14,636 bases of DNA from JAUMXJ01 sp041781135. GTDB taxonomy: Bacteria; Bacillota; Clostridia; Peptostreptococcales; Acidaminobacteraceae. Shown piece after piece: positions 6,022-14,276 of the stretch. Positions within the stretch are counted from its first letter, which is position 1. Each line of letters begins with the position of its first letter. The notes below the pieces were generated by a model. It made no database searches. It was not told where the DNA came from and saw only the letters and a program-made list of their open reading frames with translations. The stretch lies in NCBI GenBank assembly GCA_041781135.1, contig JBHAZV010000033.1, positions 1-14,636 of the forward strand, given 5' to 3'. The translations under genes and the position numbers were made by a program.

Positions 6022-6870
6022 ATGAAGTTTTTAAATAAATTCTGGGATGCATTCAAAGCGGACAAACAGCTCCGATTCGGAGTAACAGGCATTGCAGTGC
6101 TGCTGCTCATTATAGTATTTGCTAATCAGATAGCGGCAATAGATCCGCATTCATTTGAAAATGTCAGGCTTCAGCCGCCGGGTACCGGACAGCATCTGCT
6201 GGGAACAAATCACATGGGGCAGGATGTGTTTTCCATGCTCGTTCACGGCGTTTCAACTTCTTTGAAAGTGGCGGTTATATCGTCTTTTATTTCGGGTGCG
6301 ATAGGCGTGCTCGTGGGCGGACTTGCGGGTTATATCGGCGGCAGGACGGATCTTGTGATTTCGGAGCTCATCAATATATTTCTGATGATACCGACATTTT
6401 TTCTCATAATGCTCATAATCGCACTTTTTGGCAACAACATTGTAAATGTTATGATAGTAATCGGTGTTACTACGTGGCCGAGCAATGCAAAGCTGATGAG
6501 AGCGCAGGCGCTGTCGCTCAGAGAGAGAACATTTGTCAAAAGCGCAATAGCGCTTGGAGAAACAAAGACTCAAATACTATTCAAGTACATACTTCCGAAC
6601 GGTATATTCCCTGTGGTCGCAAACACCACGAGGGGTATGGCGGGAGCCATACTGACAGAGGCGGCGCTGTCGTTCCTGGGTCTTGGCGATCCGAATATCA
6701 TCAGCTGGGGTCAGATGATCTATCAGGGCAAGGCGTATCTCACTACCGCTTGGTGGATTTCGGCATTTTCCGGCATTGCGATCATACTCACTGTAATAGT
6801 GTTCTACATGCTCGGCGACGGATTGAATCATGTACTCAATCCAAAGTACAACTATGGGAGGGGTAAGTAG
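6022..6870 (+). CDS. dppC: Peptide ABC transporter permease, DppC/OppC type
   Basis: The 282-residue partner permease. A cytoplasmic N-terminus and first TM (about 19-38) precede the extracytoplasmic hallmark LLGTNHMGQDVFSMLVHG (59-76). The BPD_transp_1 domain follows, with TM segments at about 83-104, 112-136, 140-152, 195-216 and 245-265. The EAA loop is at about 170-193 (VKSAIALGETKTQILFKYILPN), and the FLGLGDP motif at about 218-224 is typical of DppC. An AGGGGGG site precedes the ATG. Its stop codon directly abuts the next gene's ATG, so expression is coupled. Confidence 0.93.
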   Translation: MKFLNKFWDAFKADKQLRFGVTGIAVLLLIIVFANQIAAIDPHSFENVRLQPPGTGQHLLGTNHMGQDVFSMLVHGVSTSLKVAVISSFISGAIGVLVGGLAGYIGGRTDLVISELINIFLMIPTFFLIMLIIALFGNNIVNVMIVIGVTTWPSNAKLMRAQALSLRERTFVKSAIALGETKTQILFKYILPNGIFPVVANTTRGMAGAILTEAALSFLGLGDPNIISWGQMIYQGKAYLTTAWWISAFSGIAIILTVIVFYMLGDGLNHVLNPKYNYGRGK

Positions 6871-7845
6871 ATGAATAAAGTTCTTTCCATAAAAGATATG
6901 AATGTGACATATGTCAATAAATCAAAGCGAGTAATGGCAGTCAGAAACGCTTCTTTCGACATCTATGAAGGCGATTCGCTCGGACTTGTAGGCGAATCAG
7001 GAAGCGGAAAGAGTACACTTGCAATGGCGCTGCTTGGCCTGCTGCCTAAAAAACAGACGGAGATCAGCGGCGACGCAATTTTTCTTGAAAAGCATAATCT
7101 GATAGGAATAAGCGAAAAGGAGATGAATGAGCTTCGCTGGGTGCAGATTGCCGTTGTATTTCAGAAAGCTATGAACTCGCTCAGCCCGGTTCACAGGATT
7201 CGCACTGTCATAGAGGATATATACAGAGTTCATGAGCCTAATGCCAAAAAGGAAGAGATAAGAAGCATTACCGCGCGTCTGCTCAAGCTTGTCAATCTGC
7301 CGGAACGCGTTTACGATTTGTATCCTCACGAAATGAGCGGAGGTATGCTCCAGAGGGTAGCGATTGCAATGAGTTTATTGTATTCGCCTAAGCTGCTTAT
7401 ATTTGACGAAGCGACGACCGCGCTCGATGTTGTCACTCAGGGACAGATACTTGAAGAAATCGTCGAGATGGAAAAAGAACTCAAGACGACGAGGATTATG
7501 ATAACTCACGATATGAGCGTTGTATCTACGAGCTGCAACAAAATTGCCGTTATGTACGCCGGAGAAGTGGTCGAGTTTGGACTTGTAAAAGATGTGATGG
7601 TTTCTCCGCGGCATCCATATACAAAAATGCTGCTGAAGGCGTTCCCGTCATTAAAGGGAGAAAACGAGAAAATGGAGTCTATACCGGGTTATCTCCCCGA
7701 TTTATCCAAGAAAATCGAAGGCTGCGTATTTGCGCCGCGATGCAGCAAGGCAACCGAAAAATGCAAAAGAGAGAAGCCGGCTTTGGAGGCGATCGGGGAA
7801 AACGGCAGAGTTGCGTGCTTTTTTGCCGAGGGAGGTGAGAAATAG
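6871..7845 (+). CDS. dppD: Peptide ABC transporter ATPase, DppD/OppD type
   Basis: A 324-residue cytoplasmic ATPase that powers import together with the next gene product. Walker A GESGSGKST is at 41-49, the Q-loop Gln98 is in VVFQKAMNSLSP, and the signature MSGGMLQR at 155-162 has Met in place of the usual Leu. Walker B LLIFDE is at 175-180, and the H-loop His is at 213 (ITHD). The C-terminal oligopeptide-binding extension has four cysteines, 285, 291, 298 and 316, the arrangement reported to hold an Fe-S cluster in DppD-type subunits. The ATG follows the previous stop directly, with GGGAGGGG before it. The gene ends by overlapping the next start by one base. Confidence 0.94.
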   Translation: MNKVLSIKDMNVTYVNKSKRVMAVRNASFDIYEGDSLGLVGESGSGKSTLAMALLGLLPKKQTEISGDAIFLEKHNLIGISEKEMNELRWVQIAVVFQKAMNSLSPVHRIRTVIEDIYRVHEPNAKKEEIRSITARLLKLVNLPERVYDLYPHEMSGGMLQRVAIAMSLLYSPKLLIFDEATTALDVVTQGQILEEIVEMEKELKTTRIMITHDMSVVSTSCNKIAVMYAGEVVEFGLVKDVMVSPRHPYTKMLLKAFPSLKGENEKMESIPGYLPDLSKKIEGCVFAPRCSKATEKCKREKPALEAIGENGRVACFFAEGGEK

Positions 7846-8831
7846 TGGCATATATCGACATAAAAAATATGACAAAGTGGTATCCTTACAAGTCCGGCAA
7901 GTTGTTTGAAAGTTTTGGGCAAAAGAAGCATGTTAAGGCTGTCGATGGCGTCGAACTCAGTATAGAAAAGGGAGAAATCCTTGGCGTTATCGGTGAATCG
8001 GGCTGCGGAAAGAGTACCCTTGGCAGAATGCTGACGCGTTTGGAAGAGCCTACACGCGGAGATGTGCTTATAAACGGAGTATCGACATCTAAACTGCTTG
8101 CGGACGATCCTAAAAAATTCAGAAGAATGGTCCAGATAGTGTTTCAAAACCCATTTGATACATTTACGCCGCGAGATACTATAAAAAAGATACTTTTGCG
8201 TCCGCTCAAGCATCACGGGATCGGATCAAATGAGAACGAAAGACTCCAGATAATACTTTCGGCTCTTGAAAGCGGCGGGCTCGTGCCGGCTGAGGACATT
8301 ATACAGAGGTATCCTCACGAGCTTTCGGGAGGACAGCTTCAGAGGATCTCGATTATACGTTCGATGTTTCTCAAACCGCAGTTTATTATTGCCGATGAGC
8401 CGGTTTCCATGCTCGACGTATCTGTAAGAGCCGATATCATCAATATGCTTATCGACCTCGCGAGAAAAAATGATGCGGCAGTTGTTTTTATCAGTCACGA
8501 TATCGCGCTTACGAGGTATACCTGCGACAGGATTGCTGTGATGTACCTCGGAAGGATAGTGGAATACGGGCTCGCAGATGAAGTTATTAAAAATCCGAAA
8601 CATCCATACACGCAGGCGTTGATCTCTAATTGCGCGTCAATAGATCCTTTTGAGGAAAGGGAGCATATCAGAATAGAGGGCGAGCCGCCTACGCCTATCG
8701 ATCCGGGTCCTGGCTGTTATTTTGCACCGAGATGCCCGAGGGCGACTGCTGCCTGTAGGGAAAAGTACCCTGAAAAGCATATTATCGGCGACACTCATTA
8801 TGCTTATTGCGATTTGATCGCTAAGCAATGA
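7845..8831 (+). CDS. dppF: Peptide ABC transporter ATPase, DppF/OppF type
   Basis: A 328-residue second ATPase of the heterodimer. Walker A ESGCGKST is at 51-58, the Q-loop Gln101 is in VFQNPFDTFTPR, and the signature LSGGQLQR is at 160-167. Walker B IIADE is at 181-185, and the H-loop His is at 218. The C-terminal extension carries Cys291, Cys297, Cys304 and Cys322, matching its partner. The start is GTG in TAGTG, sharing one base with the upstream stop, with GGGAGGTGAG as its site. A 16-base gap containing AAAGGAGGA leads to the binding-protein gene. Confidence 0.93.
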   Translation: MAYIDIKNMTKWYPYKSGKLFESFGQKKHVKAVDGVELSIEKGEILGVIGESGCGKSTLGRMLTRLEEPTRGDVLINGVSTSKLLADDPKKFRRMVQIVFQNPFDTFTPRDTIKKILLRPLKHHGIGSNENERLQIILSALESGGLVPAEDIIQRYPHELSGGQLQRISIIRSMFLKPQFIIADEPVSMLDVSVRADIINMLIDLARKNDAAVVFISHDIALTRYTCDRIAVMYLGRIVEYGLADEVIKNPKHPYTQALISNCASIDPFEEREHIRIEGEPPTPIDPGPGCYFAPRCPRATAACREKYPEKHIIGDTHYAYCDLIAKQ

Positions 8832-8847
8832 AATAAAGGAGGAATTT

Positions 8848-10476
8848 ATGAAAAGAATTATCTCGATACTGATGGTATTGGTGATGATGGCTACTTTGTT
8901 TGTAGGCTGTAACAACACGCCTGCGTCAACTACAACCACTGTGGCTGACTCAGGAAATGAACAGCCTACAACAACAGTTGCCGAAGGCGAAAAGATCAAA
9001 GAAGGCGGCGTTCTGATTATAAGAGAATCAGGCGACCCGATGTCTTTCTGCCCGGACACAGCTGCCGACGACAATGCATATGCAATCGTGCAGAATATGT
9101 ACAACCGTCTTACAAAGCTTGACAGCAGCAAGAGTCCGATTCCGGATGCGGCAGAAAGATGGGAAGTTTCTGACGATGCTATGACGATTACTTTCTATCT
9201 TAAGCCTAACATGAAATGGCACGACGGCGAGGCGCTCGACGCCGAAGACGTCAAGTACACATTCGACTATATCAAGGAACATGAAACTTGCTACTTCAGT
9301 TCAGCAATGCAGATTGTAGATTCTATTGAGATTGTAGATCCTCTGACAGTGGTGTTCCATATGAATCAGCCGGATGTCAGTTTTGTAGCGAGGATCGGCT
9401 GGTATGCGACATTCATTCTTCCGGAGCACATTTACAATAATGGTCAGCCTTGGGAAGAAAACGAAGCGGCTAAGACAAAACCTGTCGGCTCAGGTCCGTT
9501 TATGTTTGAGTCTTACAAGCAGGGCGTCGAAACCGTGCTCGTAAAGAATCCGAACTATCATGACGGCGCTCCGCATCTCGATAAGCTGATTTTCAGCATT
9601 ATACCTGACGATACTACTGCAATTCAGGCGCTTATAAATGGTGAAGTCGATACTATTGCAATGATCCCGGACGCTTTCTTAGATCAGCTTCTTGCGGATC
9701 CTAATTTCAGATGCGACAGAAATATCTATCCTTCACCTTGGAGATTCATCTTTAATCTTAAGGCTGAAAAAGTATCAGATCTGGCTGTCAGAAAGGCGAT
9801 CGCTCTTTGTGTAGACAGAAATGACATTTCGAGCAAAGTAACAAATGGAATCATGCCTCCAGAATGGTGCGCATATCCTGCTGTTGTGGAATGGGCCGCA
9901 AATACTAAGGATGTATATCCTGATGTCAATATTGAAGAAGCGATCAAGGTGCTTGAAGAGGCGGGATATAAAAAGGATGCAGACGGTTTCTACGTGAGAG
10001 GAATTACTCTGGATGCGTTTGAAGGTCCGCTGGTAGATATGTCAAAGCTTCTTATAGCGAACTGCGCCAAGGCGGGTATCGAAATTGAACTTATAGTTTC
10101 AGAGTTCAATGCATGGGCTGAAAAAGTAGGACCTGGCGGAGATTGGATGATCGAAGCTCAGGGCGGATTTATGGGACCAGACCCTGCGGCGCTCGCAAGC
10201 AGGTATGGAACCGGTTCAAGTTCTAACTATGCAAGCTACGAAAACCCTGAATTTGATGAGCTTTGCAGACTTGGCGCAGCTGAAGGCGACATGGCAAAGC
10301 GTGCTGAATACTACAAGCAGGCTCAGGCGCTGCTCATCAGAGATCTGCCTGCAATAAACGTTGTTGGCTGGGCAGGATATGAAGCATCTCGATCAGACCT
10401 CAGAAATCTTCCGATAGACGGAGCGGGAAAATGGGGCTGGAATGAGTACACATTTACATACTACGTAGAAAAGTAG
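8848..10476 (+). CDS. Peptide-binding lipoprotein of the ABC transporter (SBP_bac_5 family)
   Basis: A 542-residue extracellular solute receptor anchored by lipid. Residues 1-20 are a lipoprotein signal (KRIISILMVLVMMATLFVG) with the lipid-carrying Cys21. A Thr/Ala-rich linker (about 22-50) leads to the SBP_bac_5 domain (about 53-542). Family features are SGDPMSFCPDTAADDNAYAI at 68-87, MKWHDGEALDAEDVKYTFDY and PVGSGPFMFESY. It would deliver peptides to the permeases. In this operon it comes last and not first. The start follows AAAGGAGGAAT. A strong terminator closes the transcript. Oligopeptide is likelier than nickel or sugar because of the peptidase neighbours, but the substrate size cannot be read. 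Confidence 0.92.
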   Translation: MKRIISILMVLVMMATLFVGCNNTPASTTTTVADSGNEQPTTTVAEGEKIKEGGVLIIRESGDPMSFCPDTAADDNAYAIVQNMYNRLTKLDSSKSPIPDAAERWEVSDDAMTITFYLKPNMKWHDGEALDAEDVKYTFDYIKEHETCYFSSAMQIVDSIEIVDPLTVVFHMNQPDVSFVARIGWYATFILPEHIYNNGQPWEENEAAKTKPVGSGPFMFESYKQGVETVLVKNPNYHDGAPHLDKLIFSIIPDDTTAIQALINGEVDTIAMIPDAFLDQLLADPNFRCDRNIYPSPWRFIFNLKAEKVSDLAVRKAIALCVDRNDISSKVTNGIMPPEWCAYPAVVEWAANTKDVYPDVNIEEAIKVLEEAGYKKDADGFYVRGITLDAFEGPLVDMSKLLIANCAKAGIEIELIVSEFNAWAEKVGPGGDWMIEAQGGFMGPDPAALASRYGTGSSSNYASYENPEFDELCRLGAAEGDMAKRAEYYKQAQALLIRDLPAINVVGWAGYEASRSDLRNLPIDGAGKWGWNEYTFTYYVEK

Positions 10477-10488
10477 CAGCGTAAATAT

Positions 10489-10516
10489 AATCGGCGCCCC
10501 AGGGCGCCGATTTTTA
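10489..10516 (+). terminator. Terminator after the transporter operon
   Basis: AATCGGCGCC (10489-10498) pairs perfectly with GGCGCCGATT (10503-10512) around CCAG, and Ts continue to 10515. It is strong and GC-rich, and separates the transporter operon from the peptidase genes. Partial read-through would still allow co-expression. Confidence 0.9.
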
Positions 10517-10540
10517 AGTGTGATCTGCGTGCGGCGATCC

Positions 10541-10556
10541 GCTCAGTTTACTGAGC
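10541..10556. promoter_or_regulatory. Perfect 7-bp inverted repeat before the M14 gene
   Basis: GCTCAGT and ACTGAGC are exact complements with TT between. It lies in the 90-base gap between the operon terminator and the M14 peptidase, about 50 bases before its start. It may be an operator. I see no convincing -35/-10 pair in this gap. Confidence 0.4.
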
Positions 10557-10605
10557 AGCAAGCAGGATTCGTGCCTCGGTGCGTGAAATTAAGGAGGTTG
10601 TTTAT

Positions 10606-12006
10606 ATGAAAGGTGTTTTTCAAAGATTGCTCGAAGGAATACCCGATTACAAGGAATTTTTGACATTAGAAGAGTTAGATGCAAGTTCGAGGCGTCTTGC
10701 CGAAAGGTTCTCCGAGGTTGTCTCGGTGTTCAGTATTGGAGAGACAAAGGAGGGCAGGGATATAGTTTGTCTTAAGATAGGAAGCGGATCAAAAAATGCG
10801 CTTATGTTTGGCTGCCCTCATCCCAATGAACCGATCGGAACGATGATGCTCGAGTATTTTACTGAAAAGTTAGCGGCAGATAAAGAGCTGCGTGATGAAC
10901 TCGATTATACATGGTATGTCGTAAAGGCATGGGATGCCGATGGTTTGAAAAAGAATGAAAGATGGCTGAAGGGGCCATATAATATAAAGAATTATTCGAG
11001 ATATTTTTTCCGCCCTGCAGGGCATCAGCAGGTAGACTGGACTTTTCCGGTGGATTACAAGGAGCTGCATTTTCACGACTCCATTCCGGAGACTGTCGCT
11101 ATGATGAAGCTCATAGACGAAATAAAACCGCATTTTATATATTCGCTTCATAACGCTGGATTCGGAGGGGTGTACTGGTATATTTCGGGTGCTTTGGATC
11201 CTCTTTATGGACAGATGCGAAATGCTGCCGAAAGAGTGGGTGTGCCGCTGAATTTAGGTGAATCGGAGGTGCCGTGGTGTGTAGAGCTCTCGCCGGCTGT
11301 TTTTCAGGCTCTCGGCATAGAGCAGGATTACGATTATCTGGAAAAATATGGAGAAAAAAATATTCCGGAAAAAATAAGCGCCGGGAATTGCAGCGAGAGC
11401 TATGCACGAGAAAAATATGGTTCTTTCACACTTTTGACGGAGCTTCCATATTTTTATGATGAGAGAATTATGGATCAGGGTGACAGCGGCAGGATTCGCA
11501 GGGATTGCGTACTCTCCAAAATAGAGATGTCCGAGAAACACGATAAACTGATTTGCTCGTATATCGCAAGGTTGGAAGATTATGTTGGCGTCGATAATCA
11601 GTACCTTATGGCGATTAAAGCATTTACAAGGGGAGCAGGTTATGAGAGCATAAAAAAAATGGCGCAGACAGAGCCTGAATATGGGCGTCTTGCGACAGTT
11701 GCCGAAGAATTCGACAGTTTTTTGCTTTCGAGGTTTTACAGTTTGCTCACTCTCGGCATGCTTATAGGAATGTGTGAGTACGAGCTTGACAAAGAAAATG
11801 TGACAGAGCAGGCGGCTGAGTTGTTTAGAGATGTTATAGCTGAAGCGGAAAAAATTCACGCTGATGAGACTGAATATCTTGAATCGCAGCTAAATTACGA
11901 GGTGGTTCCTATCAGAAAACTCGTCTCAATACAGCTTGAGTGCGGACTGCTCGTGTGCGATTATCTGAAAGATAAAGCTCCGATCGTTAATAAAAATAGA
12001 GTTTGA
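10606..12006 (+). CDS. M14-like zinc carboxypeptidase
   Basis: A 466-residue metallopeptidase without signal peptide, so cytoplasmic. Zinc ligands fit the M14 pattern: His72 and Glu75 (CPHPNEP) and His182 (YSLHNAG). The catalytic Glu is probably Glu279 (LLTELPYFYDE). The usual Asn-Arg of the NRNFP-type motif is not obvious. The corresponding place reads VDWTFP (143-148), so carboxylate recognition may differ. The peptidase domain covers about residues 40-300. About 160 further residues are mostly helical and unassigned. I chose ATG 10606 because AAGGAGG lies 8 bases before it. The in-frame GTG 10579 lies upstream of that site. It is followed after 16 bases by the S9 peptidase gene, probably in one operon. 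It likely trims imported peptides. Confidence 0.8.
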   Translation: MKGVFQRLLEGIPDYKEFLTLEELDASSRRLAERFSEVVSVFSIGETKEGRDIVCLKIGSGSKNALMFGCPHPNEPIGTMMLEYFTEKLAADKELRDELDYTWYVVKAWDADGLKKNERWLKGPYNIKNYSRYFFRPAGHQQVDWTFPVDYKELHFHDSIPETVAMMKLIDEIKPHFIYSLHNAGFGGVYWYISGALDPLYGQMRNAAERVGVPLNLGESEVPWCVELSPAVFQALGIEQDYDYLEKYGEKNIPEKISAGNCSESYAREKYGSFTLLTELPYFYDERIMDQGDSGRIRRDCVLSKIEMSEKHDKLICSYIARLEDYVGVDNQYLMAIKAFTRGAGYESIKKMAQTEPEYGRLATVAEEFDSFLLSRFYSLLTLGMLIGMCEYELDKENVTEQAAELFRDVIAEAEKIHADETEYLESQLNYEVVPIRKLVSIQLECGLLVCDYLKDKAPIVNKNRV

Positions 12007-12022
12007 GACAGCAGAGGTGCAA

Positions 12023-13846
12023 ATGAAAAATAATAATAAAGGCAGTGAAAAACTGAGGCGATACCTCGAAATGCCTGCCGAGAGGAGTCCGGTTTGGCTC
12101 GATGGCAGGACTGTGGCGTATATACGGCATGATAATTCTGGTGATCATATTTGGACTCTTGATATAGTAAGCGGCGAAAGAATCGTACTTACTGAAAGAG
12201 AAGTGCGTACGTTCAGTCTTAAGAGTCATTTGGGAAGCAGGAGCGTTGTTTTCGGGCAGGACAGCTCCGGCAGCGAATGTGAGCAGATATATATGCTGTC
12301 CGCGCAGAAAGAGCTCAGGCAGATTACGGATACTCATGATGTGCGCCATCTCATAGGCGGGGTATCTCCTGATGGTGATTATGTCGCCTATGCCTGCAAT
12401 AAACGCTCTAAAAGAACGTTTGATATATGGAAAATGGATCTGAATACCGGAAAGGAGCGGCTTGTACAGCAGTTTGACGATAATTACAACTGGCCGTGTG
12501 ACGCAGGTATGTCTCCTGACGGAAGATACATACTCTATAATAAGCTTAAAGGTAGTTCTGATAACGCGCTTTGGATAACAGATCTCGATAGCGGAGAATC
12601 ACACAGGGTTCCGCGTGGCTGCGGTCAAATTTCGGTTGAAACAGAGCCGGTTTGGAAGAACGACTGCAGTGGGTTCTATCTTTTAAGCGACAGGGACAGC
12701 GATTTTGTGGGTGTGTGGTTTTACGATGTTGTGTCTGGCGATATGAAAAGCATCTATTCATATGAATGGGATGCCGAAAGAATGGCAATATCGAGAGACG
12801 ACAGGTATCTTGCGGTTTTTGTAAACGAGGCGGGGTATACAAAGCTTCATGTTTACGATTTGAATAGTGGGGGGGTCGAGGTAGAAGTGCCGGATTATCC
12901 TGCCGGAGTGCTCAGTTTTTATCAGCAGCCTTCGTGGGCTCCCGACAGCTATAAGCTGCTGTTTTCTGCGGAGAGCGGCAGAAATCCGCTTGGAATATGG
13001 ATGATGGATCTTGATGACGGGGTATGCCGCAGACTCAGCGAACAGCAGGTTTTGAGCGAGGATTTGGATGTGCTTGTAGAACCCGAATTGCATACATACC
13101 GTTCGTTTGACGGACTTGTTGTTCCGTACTGGCTTTATGTTCCAAATGGGGCGGAGAAGAAGAATCTGCCGGTGATTATAGAAATTCATGGTGGCCCTGA
13201 GGGACAGGAAGTACCGTCTTTTGAACCTTTTATACAGTATCTCGTCAGCGAGGGTATAGCCGTTGTCGCTCCAAATGTCAGGGGAAGTTCGGGTTACGGC
13301 AAAAAATATTCGCATCTTGATGATGTCGAAAAGAGGCTTGACAGTGTCAAAGATATTGAGAGTCTCGTCGAACACCTCATTTTGGAGGGAATTGCTGATG
13401 CCGGACGAATTGGGGTTTCGGGAACATCGTATGGAGGTTTTATGACACTTTCGTGTGCGGCGAGATATCCAAAGCTCTGGGCGTGCGCGGTCGATACCGT
13501 AGGTATGTACGATCTTGTGACTTTCCTTGAAAATACAGCTGATTATCGAAGACCGCACCGCGAGAGCGAGTACGGAACTTTGGCGCACCATCGTGAGTTG
13601 CTGCGCGAGGTATCTCCGGTTTCAAAAATAAAGGATATTGTCGCTCCGATTATGATAGTACAGGGCAAAAATGATCCGCGGGTGCCTGTTACAGAGGCGG
13701 AGCAGGCTGTAGAGGCGTTGACGCAGCTCGGCAGGACGGTGGAATATTTATGTTATGAGGATGAGGGTCACGGTATTGCCAAACTTAAAAACCGCCTTGA
13801 CTGTTATCCTAAGGTGGCGAAATTTATAAAAAAATATTTATTGTAG
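12023..13846 (+). CDS. S9 prolyl-oligopeptidase-family serine peptidase (acylaminoacyl-peptidase/DPP type)
   Basis: A 607-residue cytoplasmic peptidase. Residues about 20-340 form a beta-propeller with repeated SPDGxY-type blades (SPDGDYVAYA at 115-124, SPDGRYILY at 164-172, SWAPDSYKLLFSA). Residues about 355-607 are the alpha/beta-hydrolase domain. The triad is Ser469 (GTSYGG), Asp551 (GKNDPRVP) and His583 (EGHG). HGGPEG at 389-394 supplies the oxyanion region. Family members cut short peptides, often after proline or at blocked N-termini. The ATG at 12023 follows AGAGGTG, and a GTG two codons upstream is less likely. It lies 16 bases after the M14 gene and converges on the DtxR-type gene with a 9-base overlap. 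No terminator is visible at its 3' end. Confidence 0.92.
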   Translation: MKNNNKGSEKLRRYLEMPAERSPVWLDGRTVAYIRHDNSGDHIWTLDIVSGERIVLTEREVRTFSLKSHLGSRSVVFGQDSSGSECEQIYMLSAQKELRQITDTHDVRHLIGGVSPDGDYVAYACNKRSKRTFDIWKMDLNTGKERLVQQFDDNYNWPCDAGMSPDGRYILYNKLKGSSDNALWITDLDSGESHRVPRGCGQISVETEPVWKNDCSGFYLLSDRDSDFVGVWFYDVVSGDMKSIYSYEWDAERMAISRDDRYLAVFVNEAGYTKLHVYDLNSGGVEVEVPDYPAGVLSFYQQPSWAPDSYKLLFSAESGRNPLGIWMMDLDDGVCRRLSEQQVLSEDLDVLVEPELHTYRSFDGLVVPYWLYVPNGAEKKNLPVIIEIHGGPEGQEVPSFEPFIQYLVSEGIAVVAPNVRGSSGYGKKYSHLDDVEKRLDSVKDIESLVEHLILEGIADAGRIGVSGTSYGGFMTLSCAARYPKLWACAVDTVGMYDLVTFLENTADYRRPHRESEYGTLAHHRELLREVSPVSKIKDIVAPIMIVQGKNDPRVPVTEAEQAVEALTQLGRTVEYLCYEDEGHGIAKLKNRLDCYPKVAKFIKKYLL

Positions 13847-14206
13847 CTGGGCATTTAGGCGTTTAACCGCTTCGAAAGTTTCGTCGCTTATAACGTGCTC
13901 TATTTTGCAGGCGTCGGTTGAGGCAATATCCTCGCTGACGCCTATTTTAGTGAGCAGCTCGGTGAGTATCGTGTGGCGTTCGTAAATTTTTGTTGCTTTT
14001 GCCATTCCATTTTTTGTCAGTTTTATACTTCCGTCTGGATCGACTGTTATAAAACCGCCGCTTTTTAGTATCCTGACGGCGCGGCTCACGCTTGGTTTGG
14101 AATAGCCCATGTATTCGCCTACATCGATTGAGCGCACCATTGGATTCTTGCTGGATAGTATGTAGATTGTTTCCAGGTACATTTCACCTGATTCCTGAAG
14201 ATTCAT
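13838..14206 (-). CDS. DtxR/MntR-family metal-dependent transcriptional repressor (short form)
   Basis: A 122-residue protein with a winged helix (about 1-64: EMYLETIYIL, then GYSKPSVSRAVRILKSGGFI) and a dimerisation/metal domain (about 65-122). It lacks the SH3-like third domain of DtxR. By alignment to remembered DtxR, the primary metal ligands are Met9, Cys100, Glu103 and His104. This is the iron-type set, and MntR instead has Asp at the first position and Glu at the Cys position. His78 and Glu83 would belong to the second site, where DtxR His98 corresponds to Ser96. It probably represses metal uptake genes when Fe(II) is plentiful. No transporter target is in the window. A GGAGGAA site precedes the start. 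Its relation to the peptide locus is probably only positional. Confidence 0.88.
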   Translation of the reverse strand: MNLQESGEMYLETIYILSSKNPMVRSIDVGEYMGYSKPSVSRAVRILKSGGFITVDPDGSIKLTKNGMAKATKIYERHTILTELLTKIGVSEDIASTDACKIEHVISDETFEAVKRLNAQLQ

Positions 14207-14222
14207 AAATTCCTCCGCTTCT

Positions 14223-14252
14223 AATATAGCAGCAGATGTGCATTATTATCAA
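14223..14252 (-). promoter_or_regulatory. Promoter of the DtxR-type regulator
   Basis: On the - strand there is TTGATA (14252-14247), an 18-base spacer and TATATT (14228-14223), ending 16 bases before the start codon. The -35 lies in TTGATAATAATGCA, an AT-rich tract resembling metalloregulator boxes, so autoregulation is possible but unproven. Confidence 0.6.
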
Positions 14253-14276
14253 TGAGACTGCATAACGAAAGCGAGA

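Noticed and set aside
10486..10491. TATAAT as a promoter for the M14 gene
   Set aside because: There is no reasonable -35, and the transcript would run directly into the terminator at 10489-10516.
10579..10605. Upstream GTG start for the M14-like gene
   Set aside because: The AAGGAGG site lies inside this extension and is placed for ATG 10606.
12758..13591. 277-codon minus-strand open frame
   Set aside because: It is antisense to the S9 peptidase, whose triad and propeller motifs are complete on the + strand.
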